Of a stretch of 64,000 nt of DNA, positions 1 to 10,500 are shown one piece after another (the first letter of the stretch is position 1; each line of letters starts with the position of its first letter). The notes beneath the pieces were generated by a model, which saw only the letters and a list, made by a program, of their open reading frames with translations, was not told where the DNA came from and made no database searches. Source of the stretch: a virus. Location: IMG/VR virus record IMGVR_UViG_3300032245_001520, positions 18,345 through 82,344 of that record, one strand, 5' to 3'. The position numbers and the translations under genes are program-made.

Positions 1-128
1 CAGGCGACGACCGCAATCAACTGTCGGTCAGGGTGTGCCTTCTTAATGACTTGGGCGACGGCTGTAGCCAGAGTATTTTTCCCCAGCCCCCCTTGCACTT
101 GAAATACTACGTACTTGTTGTCTGACAT
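1..128 (-). CDS. Truncated gene, N-terminal 42 residues; possible glycosyltransferase-like protein
   Basis: The start codon is at 126-128 on the minus strand and the gene runs off the left edge of the window. The visible protein begins MSDNKYVVFQVQGGLGKN and continues with an alternating helix/strand pattern ending in IAVVA. The GGLGKN loop after a beta strand, followed by a helix and a PDR-x-LI-x-VV strand, resembles phage glycosyltransferase-like proteins I have seen. It also superficially resembles a ParA P-loop (KGGxGKT), but the final K-T/S pair is replaced by K-N, so ATP binding is doubtful. It follows the 693-residue fibre gene by about 50 bases. Function is uncertain without the rest of the protein. 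Confidence 0.6.
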   Translation of the reverse strand, partial: MSDNKYVVFQVQGGLGKNTLATAVAQVIKKAHPDRQLIAVVA

Positions 129-177
129 TGGTTTGAGTGCACTGAGTGTATTGTAGCGGTGGTGTGACAGTGTAAAC

Positions 178-2259
178 TCACGCGACAGTCACAATGATCA
201 TCGATGTACTGTTAGGGGGAGCAGTGGCAAAGGTTAGGGTACTTCCCGTGAAATTGTAATGAAGACCAGGCACCTGGGGAACCCCTCCAACAAACACAAG
301 AAGATTGTTCGCGGACGGTGAATATGGAACTCCACTAGAAGACATTCCAAACACAGTCGCAGTGCCATTGGGCGCGGGAGTCGTAGCGAGGAAGAGGAAG
401 GAGGGGTTGCCCGCAGCACCAGGTGCGCTGAGGATACCGTCTCCGTCGACGAACACCGTCGCGTTGTCCGGCCTCACGACGCCGACGGCAGTGGTCGTCG
501 CTGCGGTGATGCCGAGCGTCGGCGTGGTAACAGCGCCGGTCTTTGTCAAAGGTGCTGTGACCGAGACACTTTGCACTGCGGTACCAGTGGCAGCTGCTAT
601 GAGTTGACCCTGTGCGTTAACCGTAATGTTCGCGTTGGCATAAACACCAGGAGTTACGCCGCTGTTCGCCAACGAGATCGTGCCGGTGGACGTGATGGGT
701 CCGCCAGTCAGACCGGTGCCGGTGGCCACAGAGGTCACAGGTGTGTCACCGCTTGCCGCTGCTGTCAGACGACCTTGGGGGTCGACGGTGAACGACCCGT
801 ATGTGTAGTCACCAGCAGCGACTGCCGTATTCGCGAGAGAGACGGTGCCGACACTAATGATAGGACCGCCAGTCAGACCAGTGCCGGTGTTGACTCGGGT
901 GACGGTGCCCGTGCCGGTGCTAGCGCCATCGCATATCTGCGTGATGCGACCTTGCTGATCGACTGTTACGTCTGCATTGAGATAAGTGCCAGGGATGACT
1001 GTTGTGTCAGACAGGTAGACTGTGCCAACAGTTGTGATCGGACCACCCATGAGTCCGACGCCAGTGTCGATTTGAGTGACGGTGCCGTTGACTCCACACT
1101 GCGACCGCCATCCGACCTGACCGGTGACCTTATCGAGCAGGGTGAGGACCGACCCATTCTGGCCAGGGGCGATGCCCGGCGAGGTAGGGATTGGCCAGAT
1201 GTACGAGTTGTAGGAATATGGGTTGTTGGTGCGGACCACTTGGTCAGCACTAATGACGCCATCCGTTCCGATGCTAATGTTGGTGCCTGCCCGGACGCCA
1301 CCGAGGGTCGTGGCAGTCGGAGGGAGGAGACGGATCGTGCCGCTGGTCGTGATTAGATTGCCCGAGACCGGAGCGCCGAGTCCAGGACCCGCCTGAATGC
1401 TGGTGACGGTGCCGAGGTTGACGGACGACAACTCGCCCTGGGCAGTGATGTTGAGTCCGTTGCCGATGGAAACGGTGCCACGGGTGACTCGTGTGGCAGG
1501 GGCGACTGAGACGCCAGGGAATGTTTGGGTGGGCGAGAAGACGATGTCTCCTGCCATCGTACCACCTGCAAGAGGCAGTTTGGTGTTGGTGACAGCAAGA
1601 GCAGCGATGACTGAGTCTGCAACCGTCTTGACTGCCTTACTCGTCGCTGCTTGTGTCGAAGAACTGCTGTCGGTGGCGTCCGAGAGAGTTGTGAGACCGA
1701 ACGCACCGCCAGTCGTGGCGATCTTGTCGCGCAGGGTCAGAGGGGTGACAGCGAGACTGCCATTGTTGCCATCGACAACCTGCTGTGATGTGGCAAGTTG
1801 GATGACACCTCGACCACCAAGAGAGGCAGAGGGGACGTCGATCTGACCAGCATTGATCGTGAGCGACGGTCCGACACGGACGATACCCGCGATTGCGTTC
1901 GTGGCGACGTTGGCATTGAGGGTGACTGTTCCGCTGAGACCGCCACCGTTGAGTCCGGTGCCCGCGACGACCCCAGTGATGGTGCCGGTTCCGGGAGAGG
2001 CGACGGAGATGGTGCCATCGGGGGATATTTGGACATTCGCCCCCGCTTTAACTCCTCCGATTTGGCCAGCGAGAGGTGGCAGCAGACCGACAGTGCCTGT
2101 CGTTGCGATGGTGCCGCCAGACAAACCAGTGCCAAATGTGATCGAGGTGACAGTGCCGCCAGCGGTGGAGGCGACGTTGAGGTATCCTTCCTGGTCTACT
2201 GACAGTCCCGCACCCAACAGCAGGGTTCCTTGGGGCCAAGTTACGTTGAAAGCAGGCAT
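178..2259 (-). CDS. Repetitive tail fibre protein (693 aa)
   Basis: Low-complexity fibre protein rich in Gly, Thr, Val and Ser, with almost no charged clusters or cysteines. A repeat of about 45-60 residues recurs through the chain: GTVTS/R-x-x-x-GTGL-x-GGPI-x-x-x-GT-V/I-x-L, followed by an x-x-DPQGRL-x-AA segment. A segment near residue 150 (GRGVIQLATSQQVVDGN) matches the QLAT/EVDAG segments in the two fibre genes at 35326 and 37916. The C-terminus (LLVFVGGVPQVPG, then strands to IIVTVA) is a compact beta domain of the kind that ends many phage fibres and matches repeats in the 1650-residue protein upstream. A promoter-like decamer lies 27 bases before the ATG. Likely a receptor-contacting or fibre-shaft protein; the exact position on the virion is unknown. 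Confidence 0.8.
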   Translation of the reverse strand: MPAFNVTWPQGTLLLGAGLSVDQEGYLNVASTAGGTVTSITFGTGLSGGTIATTGTVGLLPPLAGQIGGVKAGANVQISPDGTISVASPGTGTITGVVAGTGLNGGGLSGTVTLNANVATNAIAGIVRVGPSLTINAGQIDVPSASLGGRGVIQLATSQQVVDGNNGSLAVTPLTLRDKIATTGGAFGLTTLSDATDSSSSTQAATSKAVKTVADSVIAALAVTNTKLPLAGGTMAGDIVFSPTQTFPGVSVAPATRVTRGTVSIGNGLNITAQGELSSVNLGTVTSIQAGPGLGAPVSGNLITTSGTIRLLPPTATTLGGVRAGTNISIGTDGVISADQVVRTNNPYSYNSYIWPIPTSPGIAPGQNGSVLTLLDKVTGQVGWRSQCGVNGTVTQIDTGVGLMGGPITTVGTVYLSDTTVIPGTYLNADVTVDQQGRITQICDGASTGTGTVTRVNTGTGLTGGPIISVGTVSLANTAVAAGDYTYGSFTVDPQGRLTAAASGDTPVTSVATGTGLTGGPITSTGTISLANSGVTPGVYANANITVNAQGQLIAAATGTAVQSVSVTAPLTKTGAVTTPTLGITAATTTAVGVVRPDNATVFVDGDGILSAPGAAGNPSFLFLATTPAPNGTATVFGMSSSGVPYSPSANNLLVFVGGVPQVPGLHYNFTGSTLTFATAPPNSTSMIIVTVA

Positions 2260-2286
2260 TTACTGAGACGGCGACCTTCTTAAAGT

Positions 2287-2296
2287 GGTTTTACCC
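2287..2296 (-). promoter_or_regulatory. Promoter-like decamer, 693-aa fibre gene
   Basis: GGGTAAAACC followed by ACTTTA on the minus strand, 27 bases before the ATG. Part of the family described in the findings. Confidence 0.65.
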
Positions 2297-2321
2297 TCGT
2301 TCTTGTGGGGAGGACCCTTTG

Positions 2322-3440
2322 TCAGATCGTTACGTCACCCCAGACTCGCGCACCTGTAACGATTGTGACATTGACAATCCTGCCGTTCTTTTCGATAGCT
2401 GACCCTCCAGCGCCGCCACGCGCAAGTACCGCGCCAGCTACAAAGTTAGAGTTTTGGCAGTTCCCCCCTGAAGCACCCCAACCACCTCCGCCAGCGGCAC
2501 CCTGTTTTGTGCCTGTACCTGCGTATCCCGTGTTAGGCCCCGCGTTGTTCTGCTGTCCGCCGACACCGCCTGCATAAGCTGAACCTAGAATCACAAATTG
2601 ACCACCCCACGCGCCCGCACCTGCTGAGGAGTACAGAGATCCTACGGGGTTGATTAAGTTGTCGCCAGGCAGTATCGTACCCCCCATACCGCCGGAGTAC
2701 TTGCGGTTATCCGGTGTGTCTCCTTGAGGGGGACCGAAAGAAGGGGTGGGGGTAGGGATTGTTGTTACCGGGTTGGGACCTCCCCCGATGCCAAAACCTG
2801 CTCCGCCTCCTCCTCCGCCTGACGCGATGGAGACTAGACTAGTCTGCCCACTGGCAGCTCCACCTCCGCCACCTCCGCAAATGTACCCCGGTGTGCCATT
2901 GGTGACAGAGATATTTACACTGCACGGAACGTAGACGTTGGTTTCAAACCTCAACGCTGGCCCACCCCTGGCCCCGTTCCTGAAAAGAGGGTCGTTGCTC
3001 TGAGACCCGCCAGTACCCCCCTTGCCTAGGAGTGCTCCAGCCACGTCCATCACGAAAGAGTCTTTCCAGTAGGTGTTGTTGTAGGCTTGGCCTCCTGCAA
3101 TTGTGAGTGCGGCGGTGGTAGTGAACCTTGAGAATATGTAGGTAGAGCGGGGCACTGTAACAACGAAGGCAGTCCGGCCACGAATAATGGCCGCGCTGTT
3201 CATATCGAACGTATAGTTGGTTGTCTGGGTTTGACTTAACAGGTTCACGGATTTTGTAAATATCCAACTTGAACCTAACCACTGAGAAGCAGAGACTGAG
3301 GCGGAGTTTTGAGCAGGGAACTCCTCAAATAGCGCTAGAGAGATGGACTCAGGGGAACCCCAGTTGAAGTTGACGCGAGACATCCCTATTTCGTTGGCGA
3401 CGTCTAGAGCGGAGATTGGGCCGGTTGAGGGAAGTGCCAT
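2322..3440 (-). CDS. Glycine-rich tail adhesin-like protein (372 aa)
   Basis: The N-terminus (MALPSTGPISALDVANEIG) is a common opening of phage tail-fibre and tip proteins. After about 130 residues the sequence becomes extremely glycine-rich, with runs such as GGGGGGAASGQ and GGGGGGAGFGIGGG, then SGGMGGTILPG and AAGGGGWGASGG. Such runs are typical of polyglycine-II helical bundles in adhesins like the gp38 tip proteins of T-even-like phages. It ends VTGARVWGDVTI, a terminus often seen in glycine-rich phage tip proteins. It is followed by the 693-residue fibre gene and preceded, 8 bases away, by the 1169-residue fibre gene, so it may be the tip or adhesin of one of these. The functional assignment is inference from composition. 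Confidence 0.75.
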   Translation of the reverse strand: MALPSTGPISALDVANEIGMSRVNFNWGSPESISLALFEEFPAQNSASVSASQWLGSSWIFTKSVNLLSQTQTTNYTFDMNSAAIIRGRTAFVVTVPRSTYIFSRFTTTAALTIAGGQAYNNTYWKDSFVMDVAGALLGKGGTGGSQSNDPLFRNGARGGPALRFETNVYVPCSVNISVTNGTPGYICGGGGGGAASGQTSLVSIASGGGGGGAGFGIGGGPNPVTTIPTPTPSFGPPQGDTPDNRKYSGGMGGTILPGDNLINPVGSLYSSAGAGAWGGQFVILGSAYAGGVGGQQNNAGPNTGYAGTGTKQGAAGGGGWGASGGNCQNSNFVAGAVLARGGAGGSAIEKNGRIVNVTIVTGARVWGDVTI

Positions 3441-3448
3441 AGCTAGGG

Positions 3449-6400
3449 TCAGGGCAGGGTGGCGAAAGCAGTGATGTTTCCACGAACTTGAAGGTCGCCT
3501 GTGTTGGTGAGACGCATCAGAACGGAAGCGTTACCAACGAGTCTGAAGTCGAGGTTTGTACCGTTTTCGCGAATCCACCAGTTGCCGAACACACCGTCAA
3601 GTTTCCAGGCGACACCTGCAGCACCTGCGGACCCGAGAACGTAACCTGCTCCGCCATTGGAGAGGTTGCAGTCAATGATGCCAGCGCCAAACTGGACGGA
3701 CTTGTCTGTGTTACCCCGAATCCAGTAGTTGGTACCGTATCCGATGGCCATCTGACCGCTGGCAGTGGGGGAAGGTGCTTGGACGTTCGGTCCGATGAGA
3801 ACGTTGTTGCTTCCGGTAGTCAGGGTGCTGCCAGCGTTAAGACCGACTGCCACGTTACATCCGCCAGTGGTGGTAGCAAGTGCCGTTGCGCCGATGGCCA
3901 CGTTACCAGCAGCTCCTGTGCTTCCGCCGCACATCGAATTGTAACCCAGGGCAACGTTGAAGTTGCCGGGGGCGCCGACGGAGAGGGCGGCGTTGCCGAT
4001 CGCGACGTTACCGTTGGAGACTCCACCAGACTTCAGAGCCCCGTCCCCCAGTGCGGTGTTGTTGGAACCAGTCGTGACTTGGAATCCTGCACACTGGCCG
4101 ATGAGGGTGTTGAAATTAGCGACGGTAAGGCATTGGCCGGCGAATCCCCCAAGGGCAGTGTTGACTCCATTGATCGCTGAGGCTAGGGCACAGTTGCCAA
4201 CGGCCACGCTGTTGTTGAGACTTCCGCCAAGAACCGTCCCACTGAGGGCGCTGGCTCCGACCGCGACGACCCCGTTGGAAGTGGCAACACATTGCCCGGC
4301 AAGGGCGCCAACGGCGGTGTTTCTCTCTCCGTTGCTGGAGCGAAGAGTGCAGGTGCCGACCGAAGTGTTGTTCGAGACCAGAGCGCCGACGTTCTGAGCG
4401 CAGTAACCTACAGCGGTGTTGTTAAGGGAACCCGAACCACTGGAGAGGTTCTGAAGGGCGGCGAAACCAATACCCGTGTTGGATACTGAAGTAGAGTTGT
4501 TGTTCCCGGCGCACTGGCCGAGATAGGTCGGACCGCCAACGCATGTCTTGGCGAAGACCGTTCCGGCAACGACCGGAGTAGCGGCGGAGGTGGCTACCGA
4601 CCCCCAAGCTGTGCCGGTGCCTGTGCTCGTGAGTGCCTGACCTGATGTGCCGAGGTTACCAGCGGTGTCCCTCAGACCTTTGACGATCTGAACATTGAAA
4701 CCGGAGTCGCCCTTGATCCAGGTGCCAGAGGTGACCCAATCGTTGGACCCGATGACCAGTTGGAGGGATCCAGCAGCATCGTCGACTTGAGTGCAAGCAC
4801 CAATGACAACGTTGCCACAACCGGTCGTGACGTTGCGTCCGGAGGCATGACCTAAGAAGGTGTTATGGCGACCAGTCGTAAGAGTGAGACCAGATTGGCA
4901 ACCGACAGCAACGTTGCGACATGCCTGACCTGCACCGTTCAGAACAGGCAGAGCACAGAAACCAACGGCAACGTTGCCGGGGTCGTTAGCGGTCATGGCA
5001 GACAGTGAGAAACCGCCGATGGCCGTGTTCCCGGAAGAAGATGTGCTAACCTGAAGAGCAGATATTCCGATGGCAACGTTGTCCGACCCCCCGACCAAGA
5101 GGTTGCCGGCACAGTACCCGTTGACAGTGTTTCGCGTGCCGGTCCGCAAGGAACTCAGAGCATTCTGGCCGATAGCCGTGTTGAGGGTGCCGGTCGTTAC
5201 AGAGGCCAGGGCGCAGTTGCCAAACGCGGTGGTGCCGTTTGCCGCGTCACTCGTGCAACCAAAGACGATGCCTGCGACTGTCGGTGTGGCCGATGGGACC
5301 GACTGAGCACCGGCAGAGATGACGCCGGTCGGACTAACTGTGATGGTCGTGCCATCGACGCACACACCACCGAGGACGGTGGTCGTGGCGAAAGGAAGAA
5401 CGTAGGCACCAACCCCGTTGACCCAGGTGAGACCACCCGACCCATTGCGAGAAAGGTACTGGCCAGTCGCACCAGTGTTGCCGCCGGAGTCGAGAATGGT
5501 GTTGGCGAACTGGACCGCGCCAGTCGAGTTTCCACGGATCCAGGTAACGTTGTTGGAACCGATCGCGAGTTGCTGGTTGCCCGCAGGGAGAGTGACGTTT
5601 GTTTGGGGTCCAATGATGACGTTGCACGACCCGGAAGTTAGACCGTATCCGGCACAGAAACCGACGGCGACGTTGGTTGAACCTGTCGCAGACCCCGAAA
5701 CATCGCCAATAGCCAGGTAACCTAGGGTAGTGTTGTTACTTCCAACTCCCAGCCCTAGTCCGGAACAAGAACCCACAGTTGTGTTTCCGGACGAGTTTGA
5801 AGCGATCCCTGACCCGGAAGTGAACCCTAGGAAGGTGTTGTTGCATCCGCCCACGACAGATTCACCTGCGGACTCGCCTAGGGCAGTGTTGGAGGAACCA
5901 GTGGATCTACGCAGGGCGCACATTCCGACTGCGGTGTTGCGGGTTCCTGTCACCACGCTGCAGAGACTGTTGTAACCCACCGCAGTGTTGTTCGCGCCAG
6001 CGGCGAGACTTCCTAAGGCGTTGAATCCGACAGATGTCGCGAAGGAAGGAGCGTTGAGGGAGCACCCGTACACCAAACCGAAGTTGGTCGGAGTGGCAGG
6101 CGTAGCGACGGGAACGCTACCCCAAATGACCCCGTCTCCTGAGGATGCCAGCACTTGACCAGCGGTGCCAATAAGTCCGTTGCAGTCGATCAGACCAGCG
6201 CCGAGGGCCACGTTGCGGTTTTCATCTCCGCGAAGCCAGTAGTTGGGACCGCCTAAATCGCTGTTTCCGATGACCAGTTCGTTGCTAACTGTAGGAGAAC
6301 TGGTCTCCACACCGTATCCGATCAGAACATTACCACATCCGGCAGTGTTGTTCTGCCCTGCGTTTAAACCTAGAAAGATATTTCCGATCCCCTCGGTGAA

Positions 6401-6958
6401 CGAGAGTGCAGCCTCGGAACCAATCGCAATGTTTCCTCCTGAAACGCCTACGTTATTGCCCGACAGAGCATTGTAACCGATAGCGACGGACCGCTGCTCA
6501 TCTGTCTTGCTCCCCATTGCGAGGACGCCAATGGCAACGTTGTGGTCGCCCACCATCGGGGTGGCACCGCCACCTGAGTCAGCCCCCAGGAAGGTGTTCT
6601 CAAAGGGGCTGCCATTAGGGTCTGTATGAGCGAAAACGATGCCAGGCACGACTGTGCTGGCAAAAGGCGCTCCTGCGGGCTGCCAGTTTGCTCCGTCCCA
6701 AATAAGGGTATTTTTGGCATCGGGATTGTACCAAAGCTCGCCCAGTGCGTTGCCCGGTGACCCAGTTCCGGCAGTGTTAGGCGCATTGTCTCCAACGAAA
6801 GCAGCGCCGACTTTCTGCAGTGTGCCCGCAGCGTTCTTGAAGTACACACCGCTGTCGGCAGTGCTGTAGTTCAGTGCGAGTTCGCCGAATGACAAATCGG
6901 TGGAAAAAGGTCGTTTCCCGTTGACGGACGACTTCTTGAGAGTGATTGTGATGGCCAT
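3449..6958 (-). CDS. Large tail fibre with YadA-head-like AVG repeats (1169 aa)
   Basis: Residues 1-95 are the shared fibre N-terminal module (LKKSS...KRPF...FGELALNY...GVYFK...ELWYNPD). Most of the rest is made of 14-residue repeats of the form N-T/V-A-V/I-G-x-x-A-L/G-x-x-x-x-x-G, the left-handed beta-roll seen in YadA-like trimeric adhesin heads. These are arranged in four super-repeats, each closing with an IGPN-x(n)-WIRGN-x(n)-AG-x-V-L-x-S-G-x-G segment. The C-terminal domain (NWWIRENGTNLDFRL...MRLTNTGDLQVRGNI) looks like a capping domain. About 30 cysteines sit in the repeats, mostly in G-x-C-A positions, which is unusual. Probably a trimeric side fibre. No separate promoter motif is seen in the 38-base gap upstream, so it is probably co-transcribed with the 153-residue gene. 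Confidence 0.82.
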   Translation of the reverse strand: MAITITLKKSSVNGKRPFSTDLSFGELALNYSTADSGVYFKNAAGTLQKVGAAFVGDNAPNTAGTGSPGNALGELWYNPDAKNTLIWDGANWQPAGAPFASTVVPGIVFAHTDPNGSPFENTFLGADSGGGATPMVGDHNVAIGVLAMGSKTDEQRSVAIGYNALSGNNVGVSGGNIAIGSEAALSFTEGIGNIFLGLNAGQNNTAGCGNVLIGYGVETSSPTVSNELVIGNSDLGGPNYWLRGDENRNVALGAGLIDCNGLIGTAGQVLASSGDGVIWGSVPVATPATPTNFGLVYGCSLNAPSFATSVGFNALGSLAAGANNTAVGYNSLCSVVTGTRNTAVGMCALRRSTGSSNTALGESAGESVVGGCNNTFLGFTSGSGIASNSSGNTTVGSCSGLGLGVGSNNTTLGYLAIGDVSGSATGSTNVAVGFCAGYGLTSGSCNVIIGPQTNVTLPAGNQQLAIGSNNVTWIRGNSTGAVQFANTILDSGGNTGATGQYLSRNGSGGLTWVNGVGAYVLPFATTTVLGGVCVDGTTITVSPTGVISAGAQSVPSATPTVAGIVFGCTSDAANGTTAFGNCALASVTTGTLNTAIGQNALSSLRTGTRNTVNGYCAGNLLVGGSDNVAIGISALQVSTSSSGNTAIGGFSLSAMTANDPGNVAVGFCALPVLNGAGQACRNVAVGCQSGLTLTTGRHNTFLGHASGRNVTTGCGNVVIGACTQVDDAAGSLQLVIGSNDWVTSGTWIKGDSGFNVQIVKGLRDTAGNLGTSGQALTSTGTGTAWGSVATSAATPVVAGTVFAKTCVGGPTYLGQCAGNNNSTSVSNTGIGFAALQNLSSGSGSLNNTAVGYCAQNVGALVSNNTSVGTCTLRSSNGERNTAVGALAGQCVATSNGVVAVGASALSGTVLGGSLNNSVAVGNCALASAINGVNTALGGFAGQCLTVANFNTLIGQCAGFQVTTGSNNTALGDGALKSGGVSNGNVAIGNAALSVGAPGNFNVALGYNSMCGGSTGAAGNVAIGATALATTTGGCNVAVGLNAGSTLTTGSNNVLIGPNVQAPSPTASGQMAIGYGTNYWIRGNTDKSVQFGAGIIDCNLSNGGAGYVLGSAGAAGVAWKLDGVFGNWWIRENGTNLDFRLVGNASVLMRLTNTGDLQVRGNITAFATLP

Positions 6959-6996
6959 GTTCGCCTATAGAGACAGGAGGGACGTCGGGGGGACCA

Positions 6997-7458
6997 TTAA
7001 GAAATGGTGGCGGAAGAGGTTTGCACCCACTGCGTATTATACAGCACATAGAGCAAACCCGTGGCGGTATTAAACCACATGGTGCCGTTCACATAGTTCG
7101 CAGCATTGGGTGTGGTGTCTTGGGTTAGTGCCTGCGCATACTGGGGCATGGCAAACACGAAATTGCTACCATCAAACACTCGCAGTTTGGGTACAGTTTC
7201 CGAAGTGTCTAACCACAACTCACCCTTGGTGTTTCCAAGGTCTCCAGGAGCACTCGCTCCGGTGTTGGGGGCAGTGGTGCCAACAGAGCACGGTCCCACC
7301 TTGAAAAGTGTCGTACCAGTGTCATCTGCGAAGAATAACCCTGGTTGTCCGGCATTGGTGTTGATCGCTCCTTGACCCGGAAGAAGTAGAGCAGCGATGG
7401 GTCGTTTATTGAGAACGCTGCTCCTTAATAGCTGAACCGGGGTGACTTGTGTTGCCAT
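6997..7458 (-). CDS. Short fibre-module protein (153 aa)
   Basis: Consists almost only of the N-terminal module shared by the fibre family of this window: LLRSSVLNKRP, then GQGAINTNAGQPGLFF, LFKVGPCSVGTTAPNT and GELWLDTSE. A second short part repeats the idea (YVNGTMWFNTATGLLYVLYNTQW). No adhesin body follows. It could be a chaperone, an adaptor that occupies a docking site, or a truncated relative of the neighbouring large fibres. A promoter-like decamer is 51 bases upstream of the ATG, further than usual. Confidence 0.75.
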   Translation of the reverse strand: MATQVTPVQLLRSSVLNKRPIAALLLPGQGAINTNAGQPGLFFADDTGTTLFKVGPCSVGTTAPNTGASAPGDLGNTKGELWLDTSETVPKLRVFDGSNFVFAMPQYAQALTQDTTPNAANYVNGTMWFNTATGLLYVLYNTQWVQTSSATIS

Positions 7459-7509
7459 GAGTGACTAGACGTCGGGGGTAGACCCCTGTAGACCAGAGGT
7501 TGTGTAAGT

Positions 7510-7519
7510 GGTTTTACCC
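7510..7519 (-). promoter_or_regulatory. Promoter-like decamer, 153-aa module gene
   Basis: GGGTAAAACC followed by ACTTAC, 51 bases before the ATG; longer leader than most copies. Confidence 0.55.
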
Positions 7520-7528
7520 CGACCGTTG

Positions 7529-10500
7529 TCAATCCAGCAACCCTTCATCGATGACGTCGATACTACCGTCGCTTCTCTGCGTCACGCCATCTCCCGCCAG
7601 CAAAACATACTGAGTGACAAGACCTTCAGATTGTGTGGCAGCGCAAGCGATAAACTCGGCAGCAGTGACCACCCGGATGTTGCAAGTCGTCAGTGCCTGC
7701 GGCGGTTCTGAGAACTGAATGCCCAGGGTGCCCGTCGCAAGATTGGGAACGACTCGGTAGGAGATGGAGTTGGGATCCAGAGTGCTCGCCTTGGACGGAG
7801 TTTGCAGGACACCACCCAGGTTGACGAACAGGTTCTCCGCATTGACGATGGTCGCGTCAACTGGTTTGCCACCGATGATCAGATCAAAAGTGACCTTAAC
7901 CCCATTGAACTGCGGGGAGATATCGTCTAGATTCTGCACGTAGACCGAAGTTGCCTCGCGAGACCGGTACCCTGCGCCAGACAAGATGGCGCGATAGTCG
8001 TACGAGGTGCCCAGGGCAGGCGACTCGCCCAGATAGCTGAGTTGGGTGACCTTCGTGGTCGACACGAACACCTGCTGCACCTGGTACGAGGCATCTCCCT
8101 GAAAGTCACCAGTGGGAATCTGCCCGACACCACTGAGGAATGCGAACAGATCCTTGCTCTTGAGAGTGATCTCGGTCGGAGATAATGTGAACAGCGAAGT
8201 TGTGCCATCGATCTCTGGGATAGCGGACAGAGTCACAACCTCGAGTGTCGTCTCGTTGTCCTCCGATGTGACAACACGGATGTCGCAGATGGCGCCGATC
8301 GCAGGTGGCGATGTGAATAGGATCTTCGGTTGGACCACACCGTCTTGAATCACCAGACTGTAGGCAGTGCCAGGTTTCTGTACGACACCACCGAGGTTGA
8401 CGAACAGGTTTGACCCGTTCTCGAGCAACTGGGTGGAGGGCAGGTTGTACCCTTCCCGTTTCAGGTCAAACTCAACTTTCGTCCCATCAAACTCGCTCGA
8501 GATGTTGTCGGTGGAGTACACCAGAATAGGTGCAGGGTACTGAGTCGGTGATGGGGGCAGGTAGACCAGTCGGTTGGCAGGGTTGTTGCTGGGATTCTCG
8601 TTCTGATAGAAGTTGCCAGTGACTGCCTCGCGAACGGGACCGTACAGAACGGTGGATCCGTAGTCGTTGACACCGGCGACGACCAGGCGACCACCCCAGA
8701 CGGAGGTGGCGTAGTAGTCGAACAGCAACTTGCGCGAAATGTCGTTGGTCTGATACTTGAGGAGACCACGCGAGGGATTGTAGTATCCGCAGTACTGCCA
8801 GGTGTGAGTGTTGGACAGAACCTGAGATGGCTGGTTGAACTCAATCGGCCAGGGCGATGTGAAGGCGGCATAGCCATTGATGGGAGACAGTCGGATGCTC
8901 TCGATAGGCAGGACTCGATCGCCCCAGTACTGGGGTTGCAGGTAGGTTTTCATCAGTTCGGCACTGTATCCCATCACCTCGAAAAATCGGTACATCGTCG
9001 ACTTCGTGATGGACCAGAACGGGTCGTACACGGTCGGTTCCGGTGTGTTCGTCTCCTCGCACAGTGTGACAGTCGTGCCCTTTGGCCACTGCTCGGGTGT
9101 GAACGTTCCGTTGTCGGAGTTGAAGACGCCAGGGTTGTACTCGGGATAGTAGTTGCGGATGGCACGCACGTTGCTCGACACAACATTGACGATGCGCACA
9201 TACTCGGTGGTCGCCACATCCGGGTGAGAGAGTTGGGCGACGATCAGACCCTCTTTGGGGTCGCCGATGCCTAGGACGGAGAGGACGTCGAGTTCGATGA
9301 TCGCAGGGCGACCGCGAGTCGCACCGCTATCGCTGGGGAGAGACATCGCCTGATACGTCTGAACCGTGCGCGAGACAGTCAGAGTGGCAGTGGAGACGGG
9401 AGTCAGACGTCGCTTGTAGATGATGCCGAGACCGGATGACCCATCGTCACCGTCGTACACATTCTGAGCACCGAATTGGGTGATCGGAGGTGTGGCACCT
9501 CGCATGAATGTCAGATTCGGTTGCTGGGCGAGGTATCCGGTGTAAGTCGGGTAAAGAGTGGGTTGGACGTATCCGAGGTAGGAGTCGGTAATTGGTTCTT
9601 GTCGCAAGGTGACACTCGTTGTGACAAATGGCGAGTCGACCTTGTTCGGAGAGACCTTGGTGGGTCCGTTGAGAGTAGTGAAGTTGGTTTGGTAGTAGAG
9701 TGTGTTCCAGATGTTGTTCTCTGCCGCGAAGTAGTTGCGATTCTGATAGGTGAAGTACGAACCGGCAGCGGAGTTGAATGCAGTCTGCCCATTGGTGTTG
9801 AACCCCAACTCGGTAAAGTTGGCAGACTGGACCCAGGGGGCACTGCCGTCGACGAGTGTGGCGTAGACGTTGTACGTCGTGCTCTGCGTGGCGTCGGCGA
9901 CCTTGTTGTTGAAGTTGGCTGAGAGACCGGAGACTGTCGGTGAAGACCCGACCACCGAGAAAGTCTGAGAGACGCCACCGTTGATGCCAGGGTCAAACTG
10001 GTACCCTCGCTTGAGGGTGTTTGACAGGTTCTGACCTGTCTGGTTGAGTCGGAGGACGGAACCGTACTGGGGTGCGAGCGATGTCGGGTTGGTCGAGGAC
10101 ACGAAGAACCCGTAGGACCGTTGCTCCTGCGACCGAGGGTCGATAAACCGACGAATGTACGGAGTGTCAAAACCGGAGGTGTCGTTGGAGTACTGGTCGC
10201 CCATCGGAATGCGCGAGTCAGACAGTCGCAGACGGAGAACACCACCACCGTTGTAGGTCGGGTCGGAGAGGATGGCTGTGGGAGAACCGTCGGTGACGAA
10301 GAATCCCTGGTACGAGCAGTCAGGGTCGGCGATGTACAGAGCGCTGCCAGGGGCGAGAGAGAAGGGCAGGATGCTCTCGGGATTGAAGGGGTGGCTGAGC
10401 ACCACGAGTTGAACCGAGGAGTCGGTAGGGTCTTGAACCACCCGGACCACCTTGCTTCCCAAGTTGAGGATGCGTTTCTGCTCGTTCGACTTGACCTCTT

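Noticed and set aside
1-128. ParA-type ATPase at the left edge
   Set aside because: The loop reads GGLGKN with Asn in place of the essential Thr/Ser after Lys, and only 42 residues are visible.
571-1356. Plus-strand frame of 261 codons opposite the 693-residue fibre
   Set aside because: Arg/Asp-rich shadow of a Gly/Thr/Val repeat gene; no conserved motif.
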